Positions 43,486 through 51,928 of a DNA stretch of 60,986 bases are shown one piece after another. A model generated the notes under the pieces. That model was not told the DNA's origin. It worked only from the letters and a program-made list of their open reading frames with translations, and ran no database searches. This stretch comes from Microscilla marina ATCC 23134 (GTDB lineage: Bacteria; Bacteroidota; Bacteroidia; Cytophagales; Microscillaceae). The stretch is from contig NZ_AAWS01000055.1 in NCBI RefSeq assembly GCF_000169175.1, positions 1 to 60,986 on the forward strand. Direction: 5' to 3'. A program made the translations under genes and the position numbers. Position 1 is the first letter of the stretch. Each line of letters begins with the position of its first letter.

Positions 43486-44277
43486 ATGTTCGGATTATAT
43501 CAACCACCTCCTGGTTTTCATTTTACTCTAAAAATAGTAGACTCTCCTACAGGAAGTGGACTAACCCTGGGAGGTTTAGCAAAAGGAGCTTTGGCAGCCG
43601 CAGCCGCAGTTGCTTATGATAACAGTTTTATGGAAATATCTGGTCTATCAGGGTCAGTACAAACTGAGACGATAGTAGAAGGAGGAGAGAATGAAAAAGT
43701 ATATAAACTGCCCAAAGGCAAAGACTTTTCTAACTTAGTACTTAAGCGTGGACTGGTTACGCTTACTTCTGTTCTTCAGAACTGGTGTGAGGAAAGTTTG
43801 ACAAGTTTAGACTATAAATTTACGCTTAAAGATGTCACTGTAATGTTGTTGGATAACAAACATTCACCTGTCAAAGCGTGGAAGCTGGAAAGGGCATATC
43901 CTGTAAAGTATGAAGTGTCAGGTTTTGATGCTATGACTGGTAAGTTGATGATCGAAAATATTGAATTATGTTACCAGCGTATTACCAGAGATAAGGCTAT
44001 CGAAATGTTAGTGAAAGCCAACCAAGCCGCTCAAATGGCTTCTATGGCTTCGGCTGCTATAGGTGGTGCTGGAAGCATAGCCAAAGCTGCTACTAGCGCA
44101 GTCACTGATGCAGCGAGTGATGTAGTAGATACTGCAGCTGTTGGAGCAGCGGGTGCTGCTGCAGTAGGAGGCGGTACAGATGCAGTGGGAAAAGTCATAG
44201 ACAAAGCTGATGAAGCAAAAGATGATATTAAAGATGCAAAAGACGATGCTAACGATGCTATTGACGACAACACATAA
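43486..44277 (+). CDS. Second tube protein with Ala-rich tail (Afp5/Pvc5-like)
   Basis: A 263-residue relative of the tube proteins. The core (about residues 1-170) has GFHFTLKIVDSP, FMEISGLSGSVQTET, NLVLKRGLV and KLMIENIELCYQ. A Gly/Ala-rich loop (about 25-46) is inserted in the N-terminal part. Residues about 172-263 are an extra Ala-rich, amphipathic helical tail that is absent from standard tube proteins and becomes strongly acidic at the end (EAKDDIKDAKDDAND). Pvc5 types form the first ring between the spike and the tube. It opens the lower-expression part of the operon, after the terminator. Confidence 0.82.
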   Translation: MFGLYQPPPGFHFTLKIVDSPTGSGLTLGGLAKGALAAAAAVAYDNSFMEISGLSGSVQTETIVEGGENEKVYKLPKGKDFSNLVLKRGLVTLTSVLQNWCEESLTSLDYKFTLKDVTVMLLDNKHSPVKAWKLERAYPVKYEVSGFDAMTGKLMIENIELCYQRITRDKAIEMLVKANQAAQMASMASAAIGGAGSIAKAATSAVTDAASDVVDTAAVGAAGAAAVGGGTDAVGKVIDKADEAKDDIKDAKDDANDAIDDNT

Positions 44278-44381
44278 TTAAAAAGTAAAAGCATTGATTG
44301 TTTGTTTTCATGCATGCCTGTTGGTCTCAAAAGATTGTGTACTTTGGGGATGATATTTTTAAACTTCACATGAATTATTAT

Positions 44382-44543
44382 ATGCCCATTGAGATAAAAG
44401 AATTGATTATAAAAATAAATGTAGAGGAACAAACAAACCACCTACAGCAAGATACAAAACTAACATCCTTGGATAAAGAAGCTATTATAGAAGAATGCAT
44501 TGATCGGGTAATAGCTGAAATTGAATACAGGTTAAGTGATTAA
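44382..44543 (+). CDS. DUF5908 family protein (53 aa)
   Basis: The protein starts MPIEIKELIIKINV, the conserved start of the DUF5908 family that is almost confined to eCIS clusters. The rest is an acidic helical region ending with IDRVIAEIEYRLSD. The ATG at 44382 gives the family-typical start; upstream in-frame ATGs exist, such as 44370. It lies directly before the spike gene. Its role is not known. Confidence 0.8.
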   Translation: MPIEIKELIIKINVEEQTNHLQQDTKLTSLDKEAIIEECIDRVIAEIEYRLSD

Positions 44544-44584
44544 TCAATGGAAAAACCTTCTTAATTAGTACAAAATCTAATAAT

Positions 44585-46525
44585 ATGGCACAAACTCCAA
44601 AGACCCTTGTAAATGTACAAGTTTTTGCAGGCAAAGATGGCTCTACAGCCATGCCTGGAGAGTTTCTATTAACATCCGTAGAGATAAAAAAAAGCATCAA
44701 TAAAATACCCCGAGCAATTCTTACCTTTGTTGATGGAGGAGTGGCTGAACACGAGAAGTTTGCAGTAATTGAGTCTGGGTTGTTTGACCAATGGAACAAG
44801 GTGGTGATCAAGGCTGGTTACAACAATGTAATTGATAAAACCCCTTTATTTGAGGGATATATTTTTGACCAAGATTTAAAATTAGGCTCACCCAATAAAT
44901 TTACAGTCACTTGTTTCAATCAAGCAAAGTACTTGACCTTGACTAGTTTAAAGGATGTACTAGAGAAAAAGAAACCAATTGAAGCAGTAGACTTTGTCTT
45001 GAAGAATAATGAGCATAAATCTAAAGTAAAAGGCAAAGTAAAAGACACATCCAAATCAAAAGCAGAAGCAAAAGATCAAATCATTTTAGACCCCCAAGTC
45101 AATTGCTGGAAATATATTTTGGATAATTTATCTAACTATATTGCTGTCCCTAATGATAAAGAGCTCTCTATAGAGGCTCCTGATTTTGCCCAAACGCCTT
45201 CTGACTTTCAAATTAAATATGGTAAAAACCTTCGCAGTTTTGAGGTAAAAGAAGCCTCCACAAGTTTGCGAGCCATTGAAATTAAAGGTTATGACGAAAA
45301 GAGTCCTGATAAACCATTAGAAGATACAAAAACTGCTAAACAATTATACGGATCTTTTACAAAATACTTAAACTCCGATTCAGGATCTGTCTTTGATGTG
45401 AATAAAATCCCAGAGTACATCTCTGGTACACATATACACACCAAAGCAGATATGGAAAATATATTAGAAACCCGTAAAACTCAAAACTTGCTGGGTTTTA
45501 AGTCGGGTAAAATTGTAATATCTGGAAGTAATGAAGTAGAACTGGCAACGATGGTGGAGGTAGAAGGGTTGCCAACAGAGTATAGCCAATCTTACTTTGT
45601 AGGTGGCATAGAGCATAAAATAGCCAGTGACTGGGTAACAACTCTCAAGATTGGTTTAGAAAGCAACGGTTTAGGTGCTACAGGTAGTGGAGCTTCAACA
45701 GGAGGCTCTTTGGGGAGTTCCAGCAGCAGCTCTTCTGGTGAAGGTGCTTCTGCTTCTGGTAACCTTACTTTGGGTGTAGTTCACTCTATCCATGAGGACG
45801 CTAACGGTACTTATAAAATTAAGGTAAATATTCATAAGTTTGGAGATAAAATCGTAGAGGCACGTATGGTGCAGCCTTATGCAGGGAATGGACTAGGTAA
45901 AGACGCACAGGATAAAGGAGAAGGTATGCTGTTTTTCCCAAATGTAGGATCAGAAGTAATACTCACACCTATAGAAGGAGATGAAAATTATTGGGTAATA
46001 TTAGGATGTTTATATAGTCCTGTTAGTAAGCCAAGTGCTGAGGTGAAGGAAGGAGCTGCTCAACCTGATGAAAAGAATTTGCATAAATCTATTGTTACCA
46101 AACACTTTGTGTTAGATTTTTTTGATGATGACGCTAAAACAAGAATGACTCTTGCCAGTCGTGATGATGGAAAAACAGCGTTAAATGCTAAAAAATATCA
46201 AATTTCAATGGATATTAAAGATAAGCCAAATATCCAGATCTTATTTGATAAAACTTTTATCAAATTGGATGAAGAAGAAGGGGTAATGATTGACTCTGCT
46301 AAAAATATTACCTTAAAAGCTAAAGATGATATTTTACTTGATGCAAACAAGATTACAATAAAAGCAAAAGCTGATGTGGCCGTAGATGGTCAAAATGTTA
46401 ATGCAAAAGCTAAAGTAGCTTTCAATGCAGAAGGTGCACAAGTAGCTGTTAAGGGAAAAAGCATGGTAAATGTTGAGTCTAGTGGACCCGCAGCAGTTAA
46501 AGGTACACCACTAAATCTAGGTTAG
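44585..46525 (+). CDS. eCIS spike protein (VgrG/Afp8-like)
   Basis: A 646-residue spike protein. Residues 1-360 are the gp27-like base with CFNQAKYLTLTSLKD and the ring-forming strands, including KYGKNLRSFEVKEASTSLRA. A Gly/Ser-rich linker with seven consecutive Ser (about 360-392) follows. The gp5-like OB fold (about 394-480) has LGVVHSIHEDANGTYKIKV, KGEGMLFFPNVGSEVILTP and YWVILGCLY. The C-terminal beta-helix (about 550-646) carries repeats of NITLKAKDDILLDANKITIK type. It forms the trimeric needle that pierces the target. No enzymatic domain is attached. It is followed by the PAAR-like tip gene after 25 bases. Confidence 0.93.
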   Translation: MAQTPKTLVNVQVFAGKDGSTAMPGEFLLTSVEIKKSINKIPRAILTFVDGGVAEHEKFAVIESGLFDQWNKVVIKAGYNNVIDKTPLFEGYIFDQDLKLGSPNKFTVTCFNQAKYLTLTSLKDVLEKKKPIEAVDFVLKNNEHKSKVKGKVKDTSKSKAEAKDQIILDPQVNCWKYILDNLSNYIAVPNDKELSIEAPDFAQTPSDFQIKYGKNLRSFEVKEASTSLRAIEIKGYDEKSPDKPLEDTKTAKQLYGSFTKYLNSDSGSVFDVNKIPEYISGTHIHTKADMENILETRKTQNLLGFKSGKIVISGSNEVELATMVEVEGLPTEYSQSYFVGGIEHKIASDWVTTLKIGLESNGLGATGSGASTGGSLGSSSSSSSGEGASASGNLTLGVVHSIHEDANGTYKIKVNIHKFGDKIVEARMVQPYAGNGLGKDAQDKGEGMLFFPNVGSEVILTPIEGDENYWVILGCLYSPVSKPSAEVKEGAAQPDEKNLHKSIVTKHFVLDFFDDDAKTRMTLASRDDGKTALNAKKYQISMDIKDKPNIQILFDKTFIKLDEEEGVMIDSAKNITLKAKDDILLDANKITIKAKADVAVDGQNVNAKAKVAFNAEGAQVAVKGKSMVNVESSGPAAVKGTPLNLG

Positions 46526-46550
46526 AATATTTAATTTAAATTATACTAAT

Positions 46551-46820
46551 ATGCCAATGCCTCTTGTAATGGGAGATCCAACGTCAGGCCCCACTCTGGC
46601 AGGTGTGCCAGGAGCTGGTACAATGATTTCTACAAGCCCAACAGTTCTTATTAAAAATAAGCCGGCTTGTACAATCACTGACCAATCTGGTCCTACTGGT
46701 CCTGTAATACCGCCACTTAAACCAACGGTTCTTATAAAAGGAAAACCAATTGCATTAATGGGAGCTCCTACTGCTACAGGTGCCACTACAACGGGTACAG
46801 TAGGAACAGTTAATTGCTAG
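46551..46820 (+). CDS. PAAR-like spike tip (Afp10-like)
   Basis: An 89-residue protein with the repeat-like PAAR pattern: GDPTSGPTLAGVPGAGTMIS, then PTVLIKNKPACTITDQSG and PTVLIKGKPIALMGAPT. It should sharpen the VgrG-like spike. No His occurs in the sequence and only two Cys (40 and 89), so the usual three-His-one-Cys zinc site is missing. The start at 46551 is preferred because MPMPLVMGD begins the family pattern. Confidence 0.85.
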   Translation: MPMPLVMGDPTSGPTLAGVPGAGTMISTSPTVLIKNKPACTITDQSGPTGPVIPPLKPTVLIKGKPIALMGAPTATGATTTGTVGTVNC

Positions 46821-46850
46821 TAAGAAGTTTTACTGATGATATAAAGTTCA

Positions 46851-47261
46851 ATGAAACATAAAAAAACATTCTTAGGTATAGGGTGGGCATTTCCTCCAAC
46901 TTTTGATAAACGTATTAAAAGTGTAGAAATGGTTTCTGAGGAGGAAGACATTCGCCAAAGCTTATTTGTGCTACTGTCAACCAAACAAGGTGAAAGAATC
47001 ATATATCCAGATTATGGAAGTGATATTCAATCTATGATTTTTGAGCCTATCGATGTGAATACAACAACTTATTTGAAAGAAACTATTCGTCGGGCAGTGC
47101 TCAACTTTGAACCTCGTATAAGTTTAGACGAGGTAAATGTAGAACAAGATTCTGAAGAGGAAGGGTTGTTACTTGTGACGTTGGTATATACGATTCGAAA
47201 AACCAATACCCGAACCAATATGGTATATCCATATTATATAATAGAAGGAACTGATTTATAA
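46851..47261 (+). CDS. eCIS baseplate gp25-like protein (Afp9-like)
   Basis: A 136-residue gp25/GPW-like lysozyme-fold protein. It shows FLGIGWAFPPTFDKR, EEDIRQSLFVLLSTKQGERIIYPDYGSDI, the conserved motif LKETIRRAVLNFEPRI with the E-P-R turn, and VTLVYTIRKTN strands at the end. It anchors the first sheath ring to the baseplate. It lies between the PAAR-like tip and the large Afp11-like gene. Confidence 0.92.
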   Translation: MKHKKTFLGIGWAFPPTFDKRIKSVEMVSEEEDIRQSLFVLLSTKQGERIIYPDYGSDIQSMIFEPIDVNTTTYLKETIRRAVLNFEPRISLDEVNVEQDSEEEGLLLVTLVYTIRKTNTRTNMVYPYYIIEGTDL

Positions 47262-47296
47262 ATAGCTTACCTATAGTTGATAAATAAATACTGGTA

Positions 47297-50200
47297 ATGG
47301 ATACAATACAAAACGGTAGATATAGTACTAGCCAGGATTCACGCCTGTTTGACGGATTAGATTTTGATTATATAAAATTAGACGAAAGGTCATTAGAAGA
47401 TTTATTGCTTTTTGTCTCAAGCTTTTCCAAGCTGGTCAATTTTTATGGCACAAACAATAGAATTGATGGTGATTGGTCAGACTTTTTGAATGATGAAATT
47501 ATAGTACTTGCTTCAATCAAGCAAGTGGACCCTATACGTGCAGAAAACCGTTTTCGTAAACTATTGGATAAAGCTAACTACTTTAAACGCAAAGATAAAA
47601 AGCTACAATATTTGAGGCTTTGTTTTGAAGAAATCCATTATTTAGCATCCCTGTTTGAACACTGGTTAATGGAATTGAAGTCGGTTGAACACTTTGCAAA
47701 TATTCAAGTAAATGTTCGTGACGATATTTTTAATGCTATTTCTACTAAGTTGGCGCCTGCTTTACAAAAACTAAAAGCATATGATTTTTTGGCAGGTCAT
47801 GAAGATGCCTTGGATACAAAGATAGGACTAGACTATAGTTCATTCAGTTTTTACTGGGAACTTGACAAAGAAGAGACACACAGTATAGATAGTGTATTTG
47901 CTGGGGCATCTATCAAAGAAAAAGTACAGTCGTTGTCATATAAACTGGATGGTGTGTTTCAAGCTTTTTATGAAACCTTAATTTACTTTAAGAAAAAAGC
48001 GGATGATTATATTGCCCAATCGTTTGCTAATGACACTCATTATCCCGAAATAGCCCTTCTCATTTCTTTCCTTAAGCTATATGGTGTAGCACAAGATAAC
48101 CTGAATAGTTTATCTAAAAAATATGTGGATTTTTATTATCGTACAGTGCTTCGCCAAGCTCCAAAGTCTCCAATACACGATAATGTATATTTAACGTTTG
48201 ATATTGCTGACAATGCTTTATTTTCTAATATAGAGACAGGTGAGAAATTGATTGCAGGAGAATATGAAAGTGGTGAAAGTATTTTGTATGAAGTAGACCT
48301 GCCAATGCAGGTAAATAGGGCTAAGGTTCACACCCTTAAAAACATATTTATAGACAAACGTTTTTTAAATATACGTGGTATTCCTAAGAAGTTAATTACC
48401 AATATACTATCGTCTGATATTCCGCGCAACGAAGTAATCCCTTCTGCTGAAACATTGATTCAAAAAAACTATCCTACTTTTGGTGAAAGCCAAATGTATA
48501 AAAGTGTTTATGAAAAAACAATGCAAGATGCGGAAGTAGGCTTTGTAATAGCATCACCCAGTTTCTTACTGAGCGAAGGTAAACGAGAAGTAAGTATTAC
48601 TTTTGAATTTGACCAAGAGTCTTATAAAAACTTAAACCAGTATTTGGCGGATATTAGTCACACTACAGAAGATACAGAAGAAGAAGTTTTTATTAAAAGT
48701 TTTATTGATGCTTTTCTTATTTATATCACAGGCGAAGAAAAATGGCATCAAGTATCAAAGTATGTAGTTACTCGTGATAAAGAGAATGCCCAACTTGTTT
48801 TACGTTTCGACCTAGAGCCTTCTGAACCCGCCTGGGTACACTATAACCCTGAGTTACATGTTGGTAACTTTAAGGCTGAACTGCCTTTGGTTAAAGTTGT
48901 ACTAAATAGTAATTCGTATATATATGGCTATTCTTTACTCGATGCCTTGGCTTTAGATCAAATCAATATTGAAACTAAAGTAAGTGAAGTAAAAGATTTA
49001 CTGATGTATAATCAGGAAGGAGCCATAAGCCCCGCAAACCCCTTTTACCCTTTTGGTGCCCAGCCAAACAGAGGGGCATATTTAATAGTAGGTAAGAGTG
49101 AGATATTTCAAAAACCTTTAGATGACTTAGCCGTTACCTTTGAGTGGTTCAACTTGCCAGAAGATAATGGTGGCTTTCATAGTTATTATGAAAATTATGC
49201 TGGATTAGACATTGATAACAATGTTTTTGAAGTAAAACTATCCATATTGGACAATGGGCGATGGTATCCGGAGGAAGGGGAAAAACGCCAAATGTTTAAA
49301 CTGTTTAGAACAGAAGAGGAAGGGGTTCATCCCAACGAGCCTCAGCCACAAGGTAAGTTAGCAGAAGAAACATCAATTGATTATATAGATATATCTAAAA
49401 TTAAGTTACCGCCTAACTATAAGGATATAAATGACGACTTAGATTATGATAACACCACCAGCCGTGGTTTTATTAGGCTAGAACTTACTAACCCACCAGA
49501 AGCTTTTGGTCATAAGGTATACCCAGCCATAGTTTCTGATATTGCTATGCAAAATGCTAGTGGAGGCATTGTGGGTAACATTAAAAAAGGTATTGCGCAG
49601 TCGAAGCCTTTGCAAATGCCTAATATTCCAATGGCTCCGCAAGTGCGTAAATTGACTTTGAGCTATTCATCTTCATCGGCCATTACCCTGCATGAGCGTT
49701 CCCAGAAAAACGAGGATAATAGCCGTGGGCAGTTTTATCATATCTATCCTTTTGGAGATAAGTTGGTTTATCCAGATAGCTCTAAGCAGATCACCCCTTT
49801 ATTACCTGAATTTAACTTTGAAGGAAGTTTATTAGTTGGTTTTACTAACTTAAACCCCCCACAAACGGTGTCACTAATGTTTGACATGGCAGAAGGTTTT
49901 ACTATTTCTTCAGAGGAAGATCCTCCTGTAATTGAGTGGAGCTATTTGGTGAATGATGAGTGGCAGGTGCTATCTCCTTCAAAAATATTGAAAGATGAAA
50001 CTAACGGTTTTATAAATACTGGGATTATATTAATAGAACTTCCTTATGGCATACAAAAAGGAAATACTATTCTGGATGGAAATTTGTTTTGGCTGAAAGT
50101 ATCCGTCATTAAAAATATTGAAACTGTATCAAGGGTGCAAAATATATCTACTCAGGTAACTACTGCCAAGTTGATACCAAACGAAGATATGGGGAGCCAC

Positions 50201-51052
50201 TTACAAAAGCCTTTGCCTGCCTTTACGATTGACCGTCCTTATGGCAGTATTAATGGTATTCAGGACATTATACAACCCCTAGAGTCTTTTGGAGGACAGC
50301 CAACAGAAAAAGAAGAGAAGTTTTATACACGTATCAGCGAACGCTTAAACCATAAGCAAAGGGCTATTACAGCTTGGGACTATGAGCGTTTGATTCTTGA
50401 AAAGTTTCCTGCTGTATACAAAGCCACCTGTTTGCCCAATATGTCAAGTAAAAATTTGGATGCACCAGGAAGCGTACTATTGGTTGTTGTTCCTGAAACT
50501 AAAGGCAGTAAATCCCTAGAGCCTAAAGCCAGCAGTGATCTGCTGTATGACATTAAAGCTTATTTGCAAAAGTTTATTTCACCGTTTACTCAACTTGAGA
50601 TCAGGAACCCTGCATACGAAAGGTTGAAAATTATCTGTGAAATTAAGCTGGCAGAAGGGTATAATTATGGTTTTTATATCCAAAAGCTGAACGAAGAGTT
50701 AAATAAATACCTGATAGGTGGTTTGATGGCCAACCAAGGTACAGTAGAACTCGGTGGAAAGATCAATATATCTGATGTATTGAGTTTTATGAGAACATTG
50801 CCTTACGTAGATTTTATTACAAAGTTTTCAATGATTCAGGTTGCTCAAGACTTTTTGGGTAAGTTTGTACTACTTGATACTGCACGAGCAGGCGATGAAC
50901 AATCTTTCCTCAAGGCTACTAAACCTTGGTCTGTATTGATTCCTTCTGAGGATCATCAGATTACTATATTGAACGAAAGAGTTGAGTTTAAGCCTTCACA
51001 AGCAGGTATTGATGACCTAGAATTAGGCAGTGATTTTATTATACAAGAATAA
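47297..51052 (+). CDS. Large eCIS baseplate protein (Afp11/Pvc11-like, J-family), 1251 aa
   Basis: The N-terminus shows LDFDYIKLDERSLEDLLLFVSSFSKLV, a start common in eCIS Afp11-type proteins. The C-terminal 270 residues match the J family: EKFYTRISERLNHKQRAITAWDYE, APGSVLLVVVPE, and a wedge ending VLSFMRTLPYVDFITKFS. The central 700 residues are a long beta-rich extension. Large extensions of the baseplate of this type form the cage in AlgoCIS, so this protein could also do so; that is inference. The gene lies 35 bases behind gp25 and 15 bases before the fibre-like gene. Confidence 0.88.
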   Translation: MDTIQNGRYSTSQDSRLFDGLDFDYIKLDERSLEDLLLFVSSFSKLVNFYGTNNRIDGDWSDFLNDEIIVLASIKQVDPIRAENRFRKLLDKANYFKRKDKKLQYLRLCFEEIHYLASLFEHWLMELKSVEHFANIQVNVRDDIFNAISTKLAPALQKLKAYDFLAGHEDALDTKIGLDYSSFSFYWELDKEETHSIDSVFAGASIKEKVQSLSYKLDGVFQAFYETLIYFKKKADDYIAQSFANDTHYPEIALLISFLKLYGVAQDNLNSLSKKYVDFYYRTVLRQAPKSPIHDNVYLTFDIADNALFSNIETGEKLIAGEYESGESILYEVDLPMQVNRAKVHTLKNIFIDKRFLNIRGIPKKLITNILSSDIPRNEVIPSAETLIQKNYPTFGESQMYKSVYEKTMQDAEVGFVIASPSFLLSEGKREVSITFEFDQESYKNLNQYLADISHTTEDTEEEVFIKSFIDAFLIYITGEEKWHQVSKYVVTRDKENAQLVLRFDLEPSEPAWVHYNPELHVGNFKAELPLVKVVLNSNSYIYGYSLLDALALDQINIETKVSEVKDLLMYNQEGAISPANPFYPFGAQPNRGAYLIVGKSEIFQKPLDDLAVTFEWFNLPEDNGGFHSYYENYAGLDIDNNVFEVKLSILDNGRWYPEEGEKRQMFKLFRTEEEGVHPNEPQPQGKLAEETSIDYIDISKIKLPPNYKDINDDLDYDNTTSRGFIRLELTNPPEAFGHKVYPAIVSDIAMQNASGGIVGNIKKGIAQSKPLQMPNIPMAPQVRKLTLSYSSSSAITLHERSQKNEDNSRGQFYHIYPFGDKLVYPDSSKQITPLLPEFNFEGSLLVGFTNLNPPQTVSLMFDMAEGFTISSEEDPPVIEWSYLVNDEWQVLSPSKILKDETNGFINTGIILIELPYGIQKGNTILDGNLFWLKVSVIKNIETVSRVQNISTQVTTAKLIPNEDMGSHLQKPLPAFTIDRPYGSINGIQDIIQPLESFGGQPTEKEEKFYTRISERLNHKQRAITAWDYERLILEKFPAVYKATCLPNMSSKNLDAPGSVLLVVVPETKGSKSLEPKASSDLLYDIKAYLQKFISPFTQLEIRNPAYERLKIICEIKLAEGYNYGFYIQKLNEELNKYLIGGLMANQGTVELGGKINISDVLSFMRTLPYVDFITKFSMIQVAQDFLGKFVLLDTARAGDEQSFLKATKPWSVLIPSEDHQITILNERVEFKPSQAGIDDLELGSDFIIQE

Positions 51053-51067
51053 AAAAGATTAACAGCA

Positions 51068-51799
51068 ATGTCGCTACAGAACAGAGATACACTTAAAAGC
51101 TTTTTCCGTAAAGGTCAAATGCCTTCAGAACGCCATTTTAATGATTTAATCGATTCCATGATTAACAAAGTGGATGATGGTTTGTCTAAAAACCTTGATG
51201 ATGGTTTGACCTTATCACCTATTGGCAGTTCAAAAAAGTTAATGAGCTTTTTTAAGAGTATTGAAGATAAAAGCCCTGCCTGGAGTATAGAGATTGACAG
51301 TGGAACAGCCAACCTTGATATTAACAACAATCGGGGAGAAAGTGTGGTATCTCTAAAGAATGATGGAAGGGTAGGGGTAAATAACAATGACCCTGAGTAT
51401 GAGTTGGATGTGAATGGCTCTATAGGCATGATAGGGCGTGTAGGTACTTTTCATCAAGGAGAAGTACTTGCTGATGGAAAGTGGCATCCTGTACTTACTG
51501 AGTTAGATGGGTGTCATATATTAGAGGTAGCTGCGGGTGTTGGTAAGAAAAAGACTGGGAAGTATTCTGTAATACACGCGATGGCTTTGAGTACCTTTGG
51601 TAAATCTAAGAATAAGATTAACATTACACAGGCTTATTATGGTGTAAAGTGTAATAAAATACAGTTGAGATGGACTGGAACAACTTATAAGTACAATCTG
51701 GAAATGCGTACTCGTTGTAACTATGGCGGAGAGTTTTATGTGAAATACTACATTTCCAGTTTATGGTTTGACAAATGGATGGATGAAAGTCCTAAGTAA
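51068..51799 (+). CDS. eCIS-associated fibre or adhesin-like protein
   Basis: A 243-residue protein with the family start RDTLKSFFRKGQMPSERHFNDLID and a linker with repeats of the LTLSPIGSSKKLMSFFKS type. A GV-N-NDPEYELDVNGSIGMIGRVGTF motif, the form used in tail-fibre-like proteins, follows. The C-terminal domain (about residues 145-243) has ADGKWHPVLTELDGCHILEVAA and ends SLWFDKWM. It probably binds to the particle by its N-terminus and shows a receptor-binding domain outside. Last gene of the structural operon; its target is unknown. Confidence 0.78.
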   Translation: MSLQNRDTLKSFFRKGQMPSERHFNDLIDSMINKVDDGLSKNLDDGLTLSPIGSSKKLMSFFKSIEDKSPAWSIEIDSGTANLDINNNRGESVVSLKNDGRVGVNNNDPEYELDVNGSIGMIGRVGTFHQGEVLADGKWHPVLTELDGCHILEVAAGVGKKKTGKYSVIHAMALSTFGKSKNKINITQAYYGVKCNKIQLRWTGTTYKYNLEMRTRCNYGGEFYVKYYISSLWFDKWMDESPK

Positions 51800-51833
51800 A
51801 ACGCAAAAATAAAGTGTTCCAGTAGAATGAGAT

Positions 51834-51853
51834 ATTCCCGCTGTGCGGGATTT
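51834..51853 (+). terminator. Small hairpin after the structural operon
   Basis: TCCCGC and GCGGGA pair around TGT, flanked by AT and TTT. A short but GC-rich stem 36 bases past the fibre-like gene; probable weak terminator. Confidence 0.5.
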
Positions 51854-51928
51854 ACAACTTGTTGGCGGATAGTGCAAAATTCACTATTTTACTCAAGTAA
51901 AAGATTGCTAAATTTTTTAACCAGCTAC

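Noticed and set aside
31217-51799. Prophage or type VI secretion system
   Set aside because: No capsid, terminase, integrase or lysis genes and no TssJLM or ClpV; the gene set and DUF5908/DUF4255 fit eCIS.
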